Part shown: piece by piece, positions 20,890-33,300 of the stretch | Numbering within the stretch: position 1 is the stretch's first letter | Layout of the letters: the number at the start of each line of letters is the position of its first letter | Source of the DNA: Viola odorata | Lineage: Eukaryota > Streptophyta > Magnoliopsida > Malpighiales > Violaceae | NCBI GenBank assembly: GCA_963691705.1 | Contig: OY829544.1 | Location: forward strand, 36,043,917 to 36,107,916 | DNA length: 64,000 nt | Direction: 5' to 3' | The notes under the pieces: generated by a model | Seen by the model: the letters and a program-made list of their open reading frames with translations, nothing else | Database searches by the model: none | Told to the model about the DNA's origin: nothing | Made by a program: the position numbers and the translations under genes

Positions 20890-23105
20890 TGTCGCGCCCC
20901 CGAAAATTAATAAAAATTCACGAGTGTACAACGAATCTGAGACCTTACGATGCTCGGCGTAAAATGACGCCTTGCAACATGCAATGAAGTCGACACCCTA
21001 ATTTTGTCTCTAGGTTTAGGGAACCTAATCGTCATAGCAAGAAAAAATAAAATAAATAAAAAACTAAAAGCACAAAAAAGGGGTATGAACCCCAGACAAA
21101 GGTTCAGGGTCGTATTATGGTCTCGGGAAGGTGTTAGGCACCCGAGTCACATCCCAAAATGGTTACCGGTTGATAAGAGAGGTGTTTAAAAGGTGTTTGA
21201 TAAAATGTGTTTTGAAAGGGGGTCCTTAGAGGAATCGTCACTTTGGTCTTTTCCATGATCAGGACCGTTCAGGAATAATTAATCATTGGATGGGGTTACC
21301 GTTTTAAAAATCTTTTCGGACGGGGTTACCATTTTCAAGACCGATCGATTATTCCTGACCGTAGCGTGATGGGACTGAATTTTTCGTAAGACCGAATGAG
21401 CGCCCTCTATTTCATAATTGGACTATGCATGATTAAATTAATTACTACGTGATTCTATCATGGATAGCTTAACAGAGTACAGATTAAATGAGAGGTTTTG
21501 AAATGATAAACTGATGTGGGATCGAAGCCACCAAGTACATGCAGTCAATATAAGCGGAATTTAAAATCAAATGAACATGACATTGTAAGCAAGTCTTTAA
21601 ACAAGTTGTTCATGCGGGTTGATTTTAATTCTAGCAATTCTATATATCATGCGTACAATTAATATTTACGGAAAGCGTTGAATAAATAAAAGGGAATGAA
21701 AGGCGTACTTTCGAGTGAAGCTTGAATTTTAAACCTACAAAGTGAGACTGTTAGTGATAGCTCGAAAAATAAATAAGAAATTTATGAATGCGAGAATTTA
21801 AATAACAGTTGATATTTATCGAAAAATTAAATGATAGTTTGACGCATACGAAAGTTAAAACGATGATTTGACAGGTACAAAAATTTAAATGATGATTTGA
21901 TGAGTACAGGAAAATTTAAATGATGTTTTGCATGCGAGAAATTAATATGATGACAGTTGATAAGTGCGAGAAATTTAGATGACGATTTGATAAGTGCGAA
22001 AATTAAAATGATGATTTGATGTATGCGAAAAATTAAATGATGATTTGATGCATGCGAAAATTAAATGATGACAGTTGATAAGTGCAAAAAATTAAATGAT
22101 GATTTGCAGAAAATAAAATAGTTGATGACTTGCAGAAAATAAAATGATGATTTGCAGGAAATTAAATAGTTGATATTGCAGAGAATTAAAACAGTTGATA
22201 TTGCAGAAAATTAAAGCAGTTGATATTGCAAAGAATTAAAAATGCGACCGACCATATAGGCAGTAAATTAAATGATTGAATTTAAATTACAAAAAGTCAA
22301 TTGCGGAAAATTAAAGTGCGAAGAATTTAAACAGTTGATAGGTATAGAAAATTAGAACGACAGTACGAAAAAAATAGTCTTGTGAAATATACGAGTATTT
22401 TACGAAAACGCGATCCGAGATCCCGAAAAATGAAAAGGGGTTTGGCCCAATTCGAAAAACAAAGGAAATGGGCCAGGAATAGTGCCTGGCCCAAAAAATC
22501 CATTTTAATGGACCACCACCTTTCCCGCGTGAATAGCCCATTATGGGACTATTCAGCATCTTCTTCCTTGGTCGTCGGCGCCACTGCCGACGGCCAAGCT
22601 TCGGCCATAGGTGGCCGTTTCAAAAAATCTCCATATCGAGACAATCATCTCCTCGACGGCTTCCCGACCGTACAAACCTCAAATCTCGGTTTAAACCGTC
22701 CCGAATTTAATTTAAAAAAATGATGAAAACAATAATTACCGAAAGCTAATTAATTCGCAAGATTTAGCTAACGATTAATCAAATTAAAAGCATGTATTTA
22801 ATCTACAACATGCATATGAATTATTGGCGTAAAAACAAGCAATTTATTTGATCAAAATGATCCTAAACGAATTAAAGAAAAGAAAACGCATGAAAATGAA
22901 GGAAAAAAAACTTGAGAAAAATGATTACTAGAAAGTTTGAACTGTGGCAATCGATGCTTTACATGAGCTATCGATCAAGAGGGAGAAGAAGCAAGATTTC
23001 TTGGATTTGAATTCGTCGTTTGAACATTGAAGGGAGCCTCGTATTTATAAGCTTGAGATCGCGTGGTGTTGAAGCGCGGCGCTGCGCGTGGAGACCTGAC
23101 GGTCG
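20890..23105 (-). repeat. family-2 LTR segment S2 (reaches the true LTR end)
   Basis: On the minus strand it ends ...GGGGGCGCGACA at 20890, the natural LTR terminus also seen at 165. It includes the conserved 'GGAAGGTGTTAGGCACCC' stretch (21125-21145) and the same ATGATGATTTGATG repeats as S1 and S3. The other end is the chimeric GACGGTCGG junction with gag copy G3. Confidence 0.85.
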
Positions 23106-25131
23106 GAGGGATATTTCATCCTCAAATGCTTTTGGGATATCGCCGCTCCGAAACGGTTGAGGAAAGGTCGTCCAAGTATAGCATTATAGGGCAAATTTAG
23201 GTCCACGACCAGGAATAACAGTTCCTCTGACCGCTTGGAGGAATCCTCTCTAAAGTACACTGGCAGGGTGGTTACCCCAGTCACTGGGATGGGGACTCCT
23301 TCTACTCCAATTATGGGCTTCTTGCAAGGCGTTAACTCGCTATCGGGGCGCTTCATGAGGTTGTAAGCCTCCAATGAAAATAAGTTCACGGCACTTCCAT
23401 TGTCAACGAGGGTTCTTCTAACTCCATGACTAGCGATAATGGGTGTGACCACTAGCGCATCATTGTGTGGATAAATAACGCCTTTCTCGTCCTCTTTAGA
23501 AAAGGATAACACCATTCGATCTAGAGCACTTATCGCTTCGTTTTTTATTAACGCGCCTTCTCGCTTCCGCTTATCTCCCGTCGCGGGCTCCAATTATGCC
23601 GGTTCGTCTAGGTAAGGCATGCCTCCGGCATTGATATTGATGATAGGGTCATCATCGTCATCCTACTGCAAAGTTACGTCTTCGCCAGACTTTCCCCTTG
23701 AAAAGTTGCCTCTTCGCCGATTGGAGGTCTTGGGAATATGATCTTTTCGCTGAGCGTAATTGTCGATAAAACGATCCTCAAAAGCTGTGGTGGTAGGAGC
23801 GTTAGGGACTTGAGGCGCGTCTTGTGGCACGTTACAGATTCTATCCCTGTTTTCTTCTTCTTCCATTCTTGCATAATTATGGGCTTTCAACCTTAACGCG
23901 TCCAAAGTTATCGAGGGGTCCACCATTAACGTGTCTCTCAGTTTCCCATCAGGGCTTCTATAGCAAAATCAACGGTAACGCCCGGCGTTAACGACATCTC
24001 CATATCAAAGCGACTAAGGAAATCTTTCAACGATTCCTGAGGCTTTCTGTGTATATCGAATAAAGCTGCGGTGGACTTCCTAATCGGGACCACGGTATTG
24101 AATCGGCTTCGAAACTTAGATTCCAGTTGCAAGAAGCTATTAATAGATCCGCCAGGGAGATGTTCAAACTAGAGGCGTGCAACTCCTGACAATGTCATGA
24201 CAAATATTTGGCACAAAGCTACGTCACTGTGGGTCTGAAAATGTACAAAGTCCTTCACTTTGTTAAGGTGAGAAATGGGATCTCTGGTACCGTCGTAGGA
24301 CTCTGTGGGGAGTTTTACATGTCGGCTAACCCTATGACGCCTTATATGATGGCTGAACGGGTGGCCTGAGGTGTCATCAAGGATTTCGGGTGTATGGCGT
24401 GGAGGAGACGCTTCTAAATGAGGCCTCCGATTTCGTGGATCTGGAGTGTGATGTCCCCATGGTGACTGGCTGCCGCTCCTTGGCAAATGGGTTTGGTGTC
24501 TTCTGCTACTGGATCTCTCACTACGTTCAGGGGATACATTTCTATCTGCTTCTTCTCGCCGACCGTCCCAACGATCTCTATACTCGTCGAGCCGTCTGTC
24601 TCCTTGAGGGACGAGAATTTGCGGCACTTGTGGCACATAAGGTTCCACTCGCCCCTGAGTGAGTTGTACAAGACTGATTGTTGCATCTGTTGCGGGCAAG
24701 GCTGGCAGAATATTTCCGCGTTGTAGGGGCGATAAGGGTCGTTCGGTAATGATAAATGACGTGAAAATAACCTGGGGAGGAACACTCGACCTAGAGGCAT
24801 CAGGCATGATTCTTGCAGCTAGGTCAGTCAAATAATCCAACCGACAGCGAAGGGCAGATATTTCACTCACGAGGGGGTTGTTTGCGTTGTCCAACATGAA
24901 TCCCCTCGGAGACGGAGTAGAAAAACTAGATCACACCTTCCGGGATAAAGAGACGTTCATCTGAGAAGAGGGTATTCCCCCTACTAATCTAGAGGGGAGA
25001 TTTGATGATCCCAGAGTAATCTCCTGTGGTTCTACAGAAACATCAGTAGTGGGAAAAGGAAATAACGGTCTACGAATCGTGAAAGGAATGTTAGACGATG
25101 AAGGTCGTGTGGGTTCCGAATCAGAAGCCAT
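23106..25131 (-). pseudogene. gag-protease (copy G3)
   Basis: It runs from MASDSEPTRPSSSNIPFTIR at 25131 to LRMKYPS at the junction, where it joins the LTR at the same base as G2. It carries the zinc-knuckle deletion and the TAG after TLQ. It also has its own 16-bp deletion near 23949 and other frameshifts. The protease motif is LVDNGSAVNLF. It is similar enough to G2 that a segmental duplication is the simplest explanation. Confidence 0.8.
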
Positions 25132-25219
25132 GATCGTTCCGATCTTCCTAGAAAAAATGGAGCTTGGCTATTAAGGACGCTCACTTAATAAACCAAAGCT
25201 CTCAATGAAAGCACCAGTT

Positions 25220-25449
25220 TGATAAGATTCGAACTTCGGGATGATCAGGGTGTTGATTATAGTCACCGTCACGTGTACCTGCAAGGCGCCGGAGGGGGGG
25301 CGACGTAGATACTCCGATGCTTAAGTTAGTATGGCTGTTCAAAATGGCAGAGGTTCGAGTAGCGATCGTAGGCCTACCTGGCGTTTTAAATGGTGAGGTA
25401 TTTATAGGCCAAGCGAAAGTGTTATCTCTGAGGGTGGGCGTTATCGGGG
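25220..25449 (-). repeat. truncated family-1 LTR next to copy G3
   Basis: It matches 20286-20530 (LTR 3' half including the TATA region) but changes at CGGGG (25445-25449) into family-2 LTR segment S3, where both parents share CGGGG. It is followed by a primer site like that at 20265. Confidence 0.85.
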
Positions 25450-27942
25450 TTACCTTTTTCAAGACCGATCGATTATTCCTGACCGTAGCGTGATGGGACT
25501 GAATTTTCCGTAAGACCGAATGAGCGCCCTCTATTTCATCATCGTACTATGCATGATTAAATTAATTACTATGTGATTCTATCATTGATAGCTTAACAGA
25601 GTACAGATTAAATGAGAGGTTTTGAAATGATAAACTGATGTGGGATCGAAGCCACCAAGTACATGTAGTCAATATAAGAGAAATTTAAAATCAAACGAAC
25701 ATGACATTGTAAGCAAGTCTTTAAACATGTTGTTCATGCGGGTTTATTTTAATTCTAGCAATTCTATATATCATGCGTACAATTAATATTTACGGAAAGC
25801 ATGGAATAAATAAAAGGGAACGAAAGGCGTACTTTCGAGTGAAGCTTGAATTTTAAACCTACAAAGTGAGACTGTTAGTGATAGCTCGAAAAATAAATAA
25901 GCAATTTATGAATGCGAGAATTTAAATAACAGTTGATATTTATCAAAAAAATAAATGATGGTTTGACGCATACGAAAGTTAAAACGATGATCTGACATGT
26001 ACGAAAATTTAAATGATGATTTGATGAGTACAGGAAAATTTAAATGATGTTTTGCATGCGAGAAATTAATATGATGACAGTTGATAAGTGCGAGAAATTT
26101 AGATGACGATTTGATAAGTGCGAAAATTAAAATGATGATTTGATGTATGCGAAAAATTAAATGATGATTTGATGCATGCGAAAATTAAATGATGACAGTT
26201 GATAAGTGCGAAAAATTAAATGATGATTTGCAGAAAATAAAATAGTTGATGACTTGCAGAAAATAAAATGATGATTTGCAGGAAATTAAATAGTTGATAT
26301 TGCAGAAAATTAAAGCAGTTTATATTGCAGAAAATTAAAGCAGTTGATATTGCAGAAAATTAAAGCAGTTGATATTTGTGAGAATTAAAAATGAGACCGA
26401 CCATATAGGCGGCAAATTAAATGATTGAATTTAAATTGCAGAAAGTAAATTGCGAAAAATTAAAGTGCGAAGAATTTAAACAGTTGATAGGTACAGAAAA
26501 TTAAAACGACAGTTCGAAAAAACAGTCATGCGAAATATACGAGTGTTTTACGAAAACCCGATCCGAGATCCCAGAAAATGAAAAATGGTTGGGCCGACCG
26601 TACAAACCTCAAATCCTCGACGGCTTCCCGACCGTACAAACCTCAAATCTCGGTTTAAACCGTACCGAATTTAATTTTGAAAAAATGACAAAAATGATAA
26701 TTACCGAAAACTAATTAATTCGCAAGATTTAGCTAACGATTAATCAAATTAAAAGCATTTATTTAATCTACAACATGCATATGAATTATTGGCGTAAAAA
26801 CAAGCAATTTATTTGATCAAAATGATCCTAAACGAATTAAAGAAAAGAAAACGCATGAAAATGAAGGAAAAAAACTTGAGAAAAATACTTACTGGAAAGT
26901 TTGAACTGTGGCAATCGATGCTCTACATGAGCTATCGATCAAGAGGGAGAAGAAGCAAGATTGCTTGGGTATGAATTCATCGTTTGAACGTTGAAGGGAG
27001 CCTCGTATTTATAAGCTTGAGATCGCGTGGTATTGAAGCGCGGCGCTGCACGTGGAGGCCAGACGGTCGTGCTTGTAGAGCTAGGGGAGGCAAGGTGGCG
27101 AGGCTAGGGCTGAGGGGACGGCTTGAAGGGACAATAAGCGACGGGAGCTAGCAGCTCGGTGGCTTGCTCCGCTGCCTCGTCGCTTCCACACTGTTCATGT
27201 GCACCATGCACATTTATTTCTCAACCGTTGATCTGGTTGACTTTATTTGGTCAACCAGATCAATGGTGATGATCAAATGCCCTTCTAATCTTATTTAAAT
27301 GGCCTCGAGCCATTTTCGCGAACAAACGTTCCGAATTTTTGAGCCGAAAGTGTCAATGCGTAGAGAAAAATAAGGTGAGTTTAACCGTCTACAACGAATG
27401 ACGAGAATTTTTCGTTTAACGTGTTTATTTTCTCGTTCGAAAATATGAAATGTTCGGACAAAAAATAAAGGACGTTATGACGAAAATTATGCGAAACGTT
27501 GTTGGTCGGTGTGAATGAAAAAAAGAATAGGTACTAGTTGATGGAACACATTTCGCGTTCGAGCTATTGTCCGAGCAAACTTACTCGGGTCCAATAAAAG
27601 CTCGAACAAAAATAATAATAAAAAATAAAAATGCTAAAAAATGTGATAAAATACTAAAAATCCTAAACTTCATGCGATGACCTAAAACGAAGAAATAACT
27701 AGCAAATGACTAACGGATAATTAAAAATGTGATTTTTAAGGCTAAAAATAATAATGATAATAATAACAAAAATACATGACGAAAAATTAAAAGCGCGATT
27801 TTGAACGTTGGCAATGATAGAAATGTGATGAGAATTTAAAAATGCTAATGACAGTAAATTAATTAGAAATGACAGTGAATTAAGTAAAATGACGGAAATG
27901 ATAAATTTAATTGAAAACGGAGTCAAAATTCGGGTATCAACA
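25450..27942 (-). repeat. 3' LTR of the family-2 element (S3), missing its last ~435 bp
   Basis: It starts on the minus strand TGTTGATACCCGAATTTTG at 27942, immediately after a polypurine tract. It carries the TATAAATA promoter near 27006-27015. The R/U5 end is replaced at 25450 by the family-1 LTR fragment. By alignment with S2 the complete LTR would be about 2.9 kb. Nothing coding is present. Confidence 0.8.
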
Positions 27943-27958
27943 GTTGCCCCCTCTTTAC
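27943..27958 (-). promoter_or_regulatory. polypurine tract of the family-2 element
   Basis: GTAAAGAGGGGGCAAC on the minus strand lies directly before the LTR start at 27942. This is the expected plus-strand primer position. Confidence 0.8.
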
Positions 27959-28047
27959 TGTCTTATCGAAGTGTTTGATAAGCAGTAAAGATGGTTGCCC
28001 CCACATATTCAAATTTTGGCGCCACAGCAGGTCTTACCTCAATCTCA

Positions 28048-29545
28048 TCGTGAAGATGTCACTCTAGGAGGAGGTAAGTTTGTTGACATCACTCTAGGAG
28101 GAGATAGATTCGTTGCTATCACTCTGGGAGGAGATATAATTTGATGATGTCACTCTAGGAGGAGATAGGTCGTAGAGGTCACTCTAGGAGGAGATATTAT
28201 CATAGATGTCGCTCTGGGAGGAGATATTGTCGTAGATGTCACTCTTGGAGCAGATATTGTTAATGTCACTCTAGGAGGAGATATATTTTTTGATGATGTC
28301 ACTCTGGGAGGAGATATTGTTGATGTCACTCCGGGAGGAGATATTGTCGTAGATGTCACTCTGGGAGGAGATATTGTTGTAGATGTCACTCTGGGAGGAG
28401 ATATTGTTGTAGATGTCACTCTAGGAGGAGATATTATTGATGTCACTCTAGGAGGAGATATATTTGATTGAGGTCACTCTGGGAGGAGATAAGTCGTAGC
28501 TGTCACTCTGGGAGGAGATATGTCATAGATGTCACTCTAGGAGGAGGTATATCATTGTAGATGTCACTCTAGGAGGAGGTATATCGTTGATGATGTCACT
28601 CTGGGAGGAGGTAATCGTTGATGTCACTCTGGGAGAAGGTATGCCTTTGATGTCACTCTGGGAGGAGGTAAGTTGATGTCACTCTAGGAGGAGATATGCT
28701 TTTGATGGTGTTATTCAGTGATGAGGAAATTAATGTTGTCACTCTAGGAGGAGGTAATCTGTTGATGTCACTTTGGGAGGAGGTATGTTTTTGATTGCAT
28801 GTCTTGTGAAGGTATAAGTCTAGATCTACGCGGATATTAAGGGAAACATGAATTGTAGAAAATGTAAATGACAATTACATTGATAAGAATGGAAGGTAGT
28901 TTTACAAAAATGTAAATGACGGCCCCATTGGGGGGGAAGTGTTTGACATATAACTGTCGTTGCTTCGGGAGGATAATGCGCGATCCACAGAAATACGAAT
29001 GATCTGTCTTAATGATGTCACTCTAGGAGGAAAAAATGCAAATGATGTCACTCTAGGAGGAAGGTAAATACGTGCTGTCACTCTAGGAGGAGATAATAAT
29101 TATGCAGAAATGTAGAATTATGTAAACGATGTCACTCTGGGAGGAGAAAAATGAATGATGCTGTCACTCTGGGAGGAGGAAATGCAGTACAGAAATATAA
29201 ACAGCGTCAATCCCATAGGAGAAGACGTGAGATGCGGAAATTAAACTAAGGTCACTCTGGGAGGAGGAAATGCACATGATGTCACTCTAGGAGGAGATAA
29301 ATGCTGATGCTGTCACTCTGGGAGGAGGAAATATAAAGCTGTCACTCTAGGAGGAGGAAAATATAAAATGAGGAAATTTAAATGACATTAATCCCGTAGG
29401 AGAATACGCGAGGTGCAGAAATAAACTAATCGTCACTTTAGAAGGACGAAACGTAAATGCTATCACTCTGGGAGGAAGGAATGTAATGATGTCACTCTAG
29501 GAGGAGAAAAATGCAAATGATCACTCTGGGAGGAGCGAAATGCCT
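28048..29545 (-). repeat. minisatellite 'TCACTCTRGGAGGAG' in the family-2 3' region
   Basis: Dozens of units carry the invariant core TCACTCT(A/G)GGAGGAG, separated by variable 5-25 bp linkers (often ATATTGTTGTAGATG). They form two blocks, 28048-28790 and 29005-29545. Tandem repeats between pol and the 3' LTR are established for Ogre/Tat elements. The minus-strand 'PPRVTSTTIS' reading frames over it are repeat artefacts. Confidence 0.9.
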
Positions 29546-31349
29546 TTTGTTACCAGCGGCCTTGATACGAACCTAGAATGCATCTACATCCTGTTCAGGA
29601 GGTAACGACCCCAAGGACAAGACTTTCCCACAATTTGCAGCCGTAAGCAATCCTCGCATGATATTAGTGTTTGCACTCACGCTCTGAAACAAGGTTAAGT
29701 ATTTTACGCTTATAAAGATGCAACTAACATGATACATAATTTTCAATTCGCAATGTCAATCCGAGTGAATAGACTTCAAATGAAGATGCATATGCATGGG
29801 CATTCTAATAATCGATGGGACTTTCACGGAAAATAATGAAAGGACATGAAATGTCCAGAAAGAAGCTTGTTTTGGTAAAGATGTGCTTTTCTGATGAGTT
29901 TGAAGTTTTTGATGAGTGACGTTTATCGATTGGCCCTGATGAGGGCAAGGTGCGCGAGTTCTTTCATTTTTTGCTGGGGATGCTTTCTTGACAGAGTGCA
30001 TGAGCTCTTAGATCCTTGCTGGGAATATCATTTTCCGGTCGGCCAGGGGCCCTTTTCTCGAGTCTTTACTGGAGAATGTTTCCTTCGAGATTCCTTGAGT
30101 TGGCTCTAGGCCCTTTTTCTTCTCGAGTCTTCACTAGGGAGTGTTATCGTTGTTCTTTTCGCGATTTACTACTTGAGTTGGCCTTGGGCCCTTTTCTTCT
30201 CGAGTTCTCACTGGGGGATGCTTTCCTCGAGATTTCTTGAGTTTAGTTGTCCCTGGGCTGTGCTTTCTTCGGTTTTTCGATTGTTTGTATTCTTTGAATG
30301 TCTCTGAGCATGCATCGGATGTTGGTTGATATGGCTTTGCTATCAGATACTTTGCCGCAATTCCCGTCTCGGCGCGGGTGATACTTGCGGTCCGACTGTC
30401 CTTTTTTACAGCAAGGGATTGTGGATAAAATAAGTGAATGCGGTCACCATCAGTCAGTTGTTAGTGGCCCGTAAATTAAAGGATTGATCTTCATCGTGTT
30501 GATCATGGTGCGAACGTTGAGAAACTTCTTGAACGAGACCGCATTAAGTGTGTTGATTGTGGTCCGGGGAGGACAACTTTTCGTCGTGCTTCTTCTCCAG
30601 GGGTCCTACATGCGAGGGGCGCTTGACGACCGTGACGTCTTGATGGTGAACTCCTCCGTAATAGGCGAATGGAGATAGGGGCCTATGTCACTAGCATTCT
30701 GACAGCTCGGCCGACATAGGATGGGCTTTGTGACTTTGGTCCAGCATTCAGTCCTCGCTCGAACTGGATAATAGTATTGCTACAAAATTTTGACGGTGGA
30801 TAGTCTTTATGCTCTTGAATAGTATTACAGGCTCAGACAATCGTCCCGATGATCGGATGATAGTTCCGCGGGGTGATCCCCTTTTTGATGCATCCGATCC
30901 TTTGAGACTAGTTGCAGGCCGTGCTGGTAGTACTGCAAGGAAAAAGAATTTTTAATTTAGAGGGTGACTGGTTTTTAAAATCTTTCCTGATTGGCTCTTT
31001 AAGGCGGCTTGCTGCTGCAGTTCAGGACCTGCTACGAGGGGAACTCCCTGGTCCTATCGCGATGATAAGATGAGGTGTGAGGCACTAAGTCCCTGCAAAA
31101 CTTTAAGTTTGATTAGTGGCGTTAGTCTAAGTGTCGCGTCTTATGTCTCAAATTACTCCTTGGGAGCCACTGATGCCATGCCTCCTTTTGTCATCTCACA
31201 AGTTTAAGAAAAAGGAAAGAAAAGTTTTTAAAACAACAAGCATCTCCTGAAAAAACTCATTTTATTAATTTCAGGATAAACATTTGAGCGATATTGTCAT
31301 GATAAAACCCTATGTCTTTGATTCGGTAGGATGCACGACCCGTGACACT
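29546..31349 (-). other. family-2 3' untranslated region between integrase and minisatellite
   Basis: It contains about three diverged ~75 bp units (29940-30240) with the core TCGAGTCTTCACTGGGGATG, homologous to 1600-1900 on the other strand. No convincing open frame is present. Confidence 0.65.
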
Positions 31350-32800
31350 TCAGGCGAAGTATATCTTGACGGCATCGACATTTATCAGTCTTGGTAGATC
31401 ATCTCCATCCATGTTGGTTAGCATTAGGGCACCCCCCAAGAATGCACTTTTAACTAAGTACGGGCCCTCGTACTTTGGGGCCCACTTTCCTTGACTAGCC
31501 TCCTGATGAGGGAGAATCTTCTTCAACACTAAATCCCCAGTCTTGAACTTGCGAGGTCACACTTTCTTGTTATAAGCGTTGACCATCCTTTGCTGATACA
31601 ATTACGCATGGAAGATAGCGGCCAAGCGCTTCTCGGGAAGGAGGTTTAACTACTCGTACCTCACTCTTGCCCAGTCCGATTCTTCTACTTCTGATTCTGC
31701 CAGGATTCTGAGAGGGGATTTCTACCTCAAGAGGAATTACGGCTTCCATGTCGTAGACCAACGAGTAGGGAGTTGCCCCTGTGGACGTACGAGTTGCTAT
31801 CCGGTAAACATGCAGTGCGAAAGGAAGCATGTCATGCCAATCTTTGTGAGTGACCACCATTTTTTGGATGTTCTTCAAGTTTTTGTTTGCTGCTTCGACT
31901 GCGCCATTCATTTTTGGAGGATATGGTGATGAGCTTCGGTGCTTCACCTTCCAACGTTGGCAAAGACCATCGATCATTTTTCCGTTTAGATTAGTGTCGT
32001 TGTCCGTGATGATTGTTTCTGGGACCCCATGATGGTAAATGATGTTCTTCTCAATGAATCGCATGGTTGTCTTCTGAGTGATGTTGGAGTAAGAGGCGGC
32101 TTCCACCCACTTGGTGAAGTAGTCGATTGCTACGAGGATGAAACGATGGCCATTAGAGGTTGTTGGATGAATTTGGCCGATGATGTCGATTCCCCACATC
32201 GCAAAAGGCCAAGGCGATGTCATGCTGAAGAGAGGGACTGGAGGGATATGGAGATGGTCTGCGTAAATATGACATTTGTGGCATTTCCGGAAGTAGTCGA
32301 TGCGATCTCGTTCGATGGTGAGCCAAAAATAACCTTGTCTCATTATTTGTCTCGCCATCATATGTCCACTTGCGTGTGTGGAAAAAACCCCTTCGTGGAT
32401 CTCCGTTATGATTCTCTTGGCCTCAGCTATGGTGACGCAGCGAAGCAAAGCTCCATCAGCTCTCCTTTTGTACAAAACTTCACTGTCGAGGTAGAAGTTT
32501 AAAGCCAAGCGTTGGAGGGTCTTTTTGCTAACCCGGGTTGCCCCCGGTGGATACTCCCAGTTCCTGATGAATCGTACTAAGTCGTGGAACCATGGCTTCC
32601 CATCAGGTTCTTCTTCTAAGGTGACATAGCATGCCGGAGTTTCCTTTACTTCTACCCTCAATGGTTGAAGCATTAGTCCGCATTCTAACTTGAACATCGA
32701 GGCCAGTGTGGCTAACGCGTCTGTGAAGCGGTTCTTTCCTCTATCGACTCTGTTGAATTTAGTTTCTTCAAATTCCCGTATGAGTTGGGTGAGTAACCTC
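31350..32800 (-). pseudogene. integrase of the family-2 element
   Basis: A 375-codon uninterrupted frame (32697-31570) holds the H..H and C-x2-C zinc-binding motif (HEGVFSTHASGH .. CHKCH) and DDE core residues in MWGIDIIG, ITDNDTNLN and NGAVEAANK. The C-terminal part continues in another frame (..GALMLTNMDGDDLPRLINV..) to a TGA at 31352-31350. A frameshift near 31640 therefore makes it a pseudogene, although the catalytic core itself looks complete. Confidence 0.85.
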
Positions 32801-33300
32801 TAATAAGGGATGAGCTTGGAATCCCGTGTCTGCCATAGATCCTAGGCTTGGTAGATGACGAGGGCTGAATTGCCGAAGATTCTGAGTTTTTTTACTTTTA
32901 AGTCGATTGCCGTCGTCAGACCGCTGATGCATGCCTCGTACTCGGCCATGTTATTGGTGCATGGGAAGTTCAACTTGTATGCTATAGGGAATTGACGGCC
33001 ATCTGGGGCTATGACCACGGCTCCTACTCCCTTGCCTGAGAGGTTCACCGCACCGTCGAAGAACATATCCCACCAATCACCTTCTCTAAGATCTTCTATG
33101 ATCTCATCGTCAATCAATATGATGTCCTCATCAGGGAAGTCGAAGCTCAATGACTCATATTCGTCCAAGGCATGATCAGCCAAGTGATCGGCGAGGGCGC
33201 TTGCCTTGACCACCTTCCTCGTTACATATATGATCTCGTGCTCAGCCAATAAGACTTGCTATCTACAAATACGACTTGACAGATACGGCCTCTCGAAGAT
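32801..33300 (-). pseudogene. RNase H domain of the family-2 element
   Basis: The frame 33249-32842 has WDMFFDGAVNLSGKG, NNMAEYEACISGL and FGNSALVIYQA. The last is a GDS-type motif in which Asp is replaced by Asn. The domain is cut by stops on both sides. Confidence 0.75.

Noticed and set aside
28150..28874. Minus-strand frames of repeated PPRVTSTTIS residues
   Set aside because: They are a by-product of the minisatellite. The period is irregular and the frame is broken by linker length changes.
28048..29545. Possible CRISPR-like array (constant core, variable spacers)
   Set aside because: The spacers are short, irregular and mutually related, the context is the 3' region of a plant retrotransposon, and there are no cas genes.
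32029..32502. 157-codon plus-strand frame
   Set aside because: It is opposite the family-2 integrase, whose catalytic motifs are clear on the minus strand.
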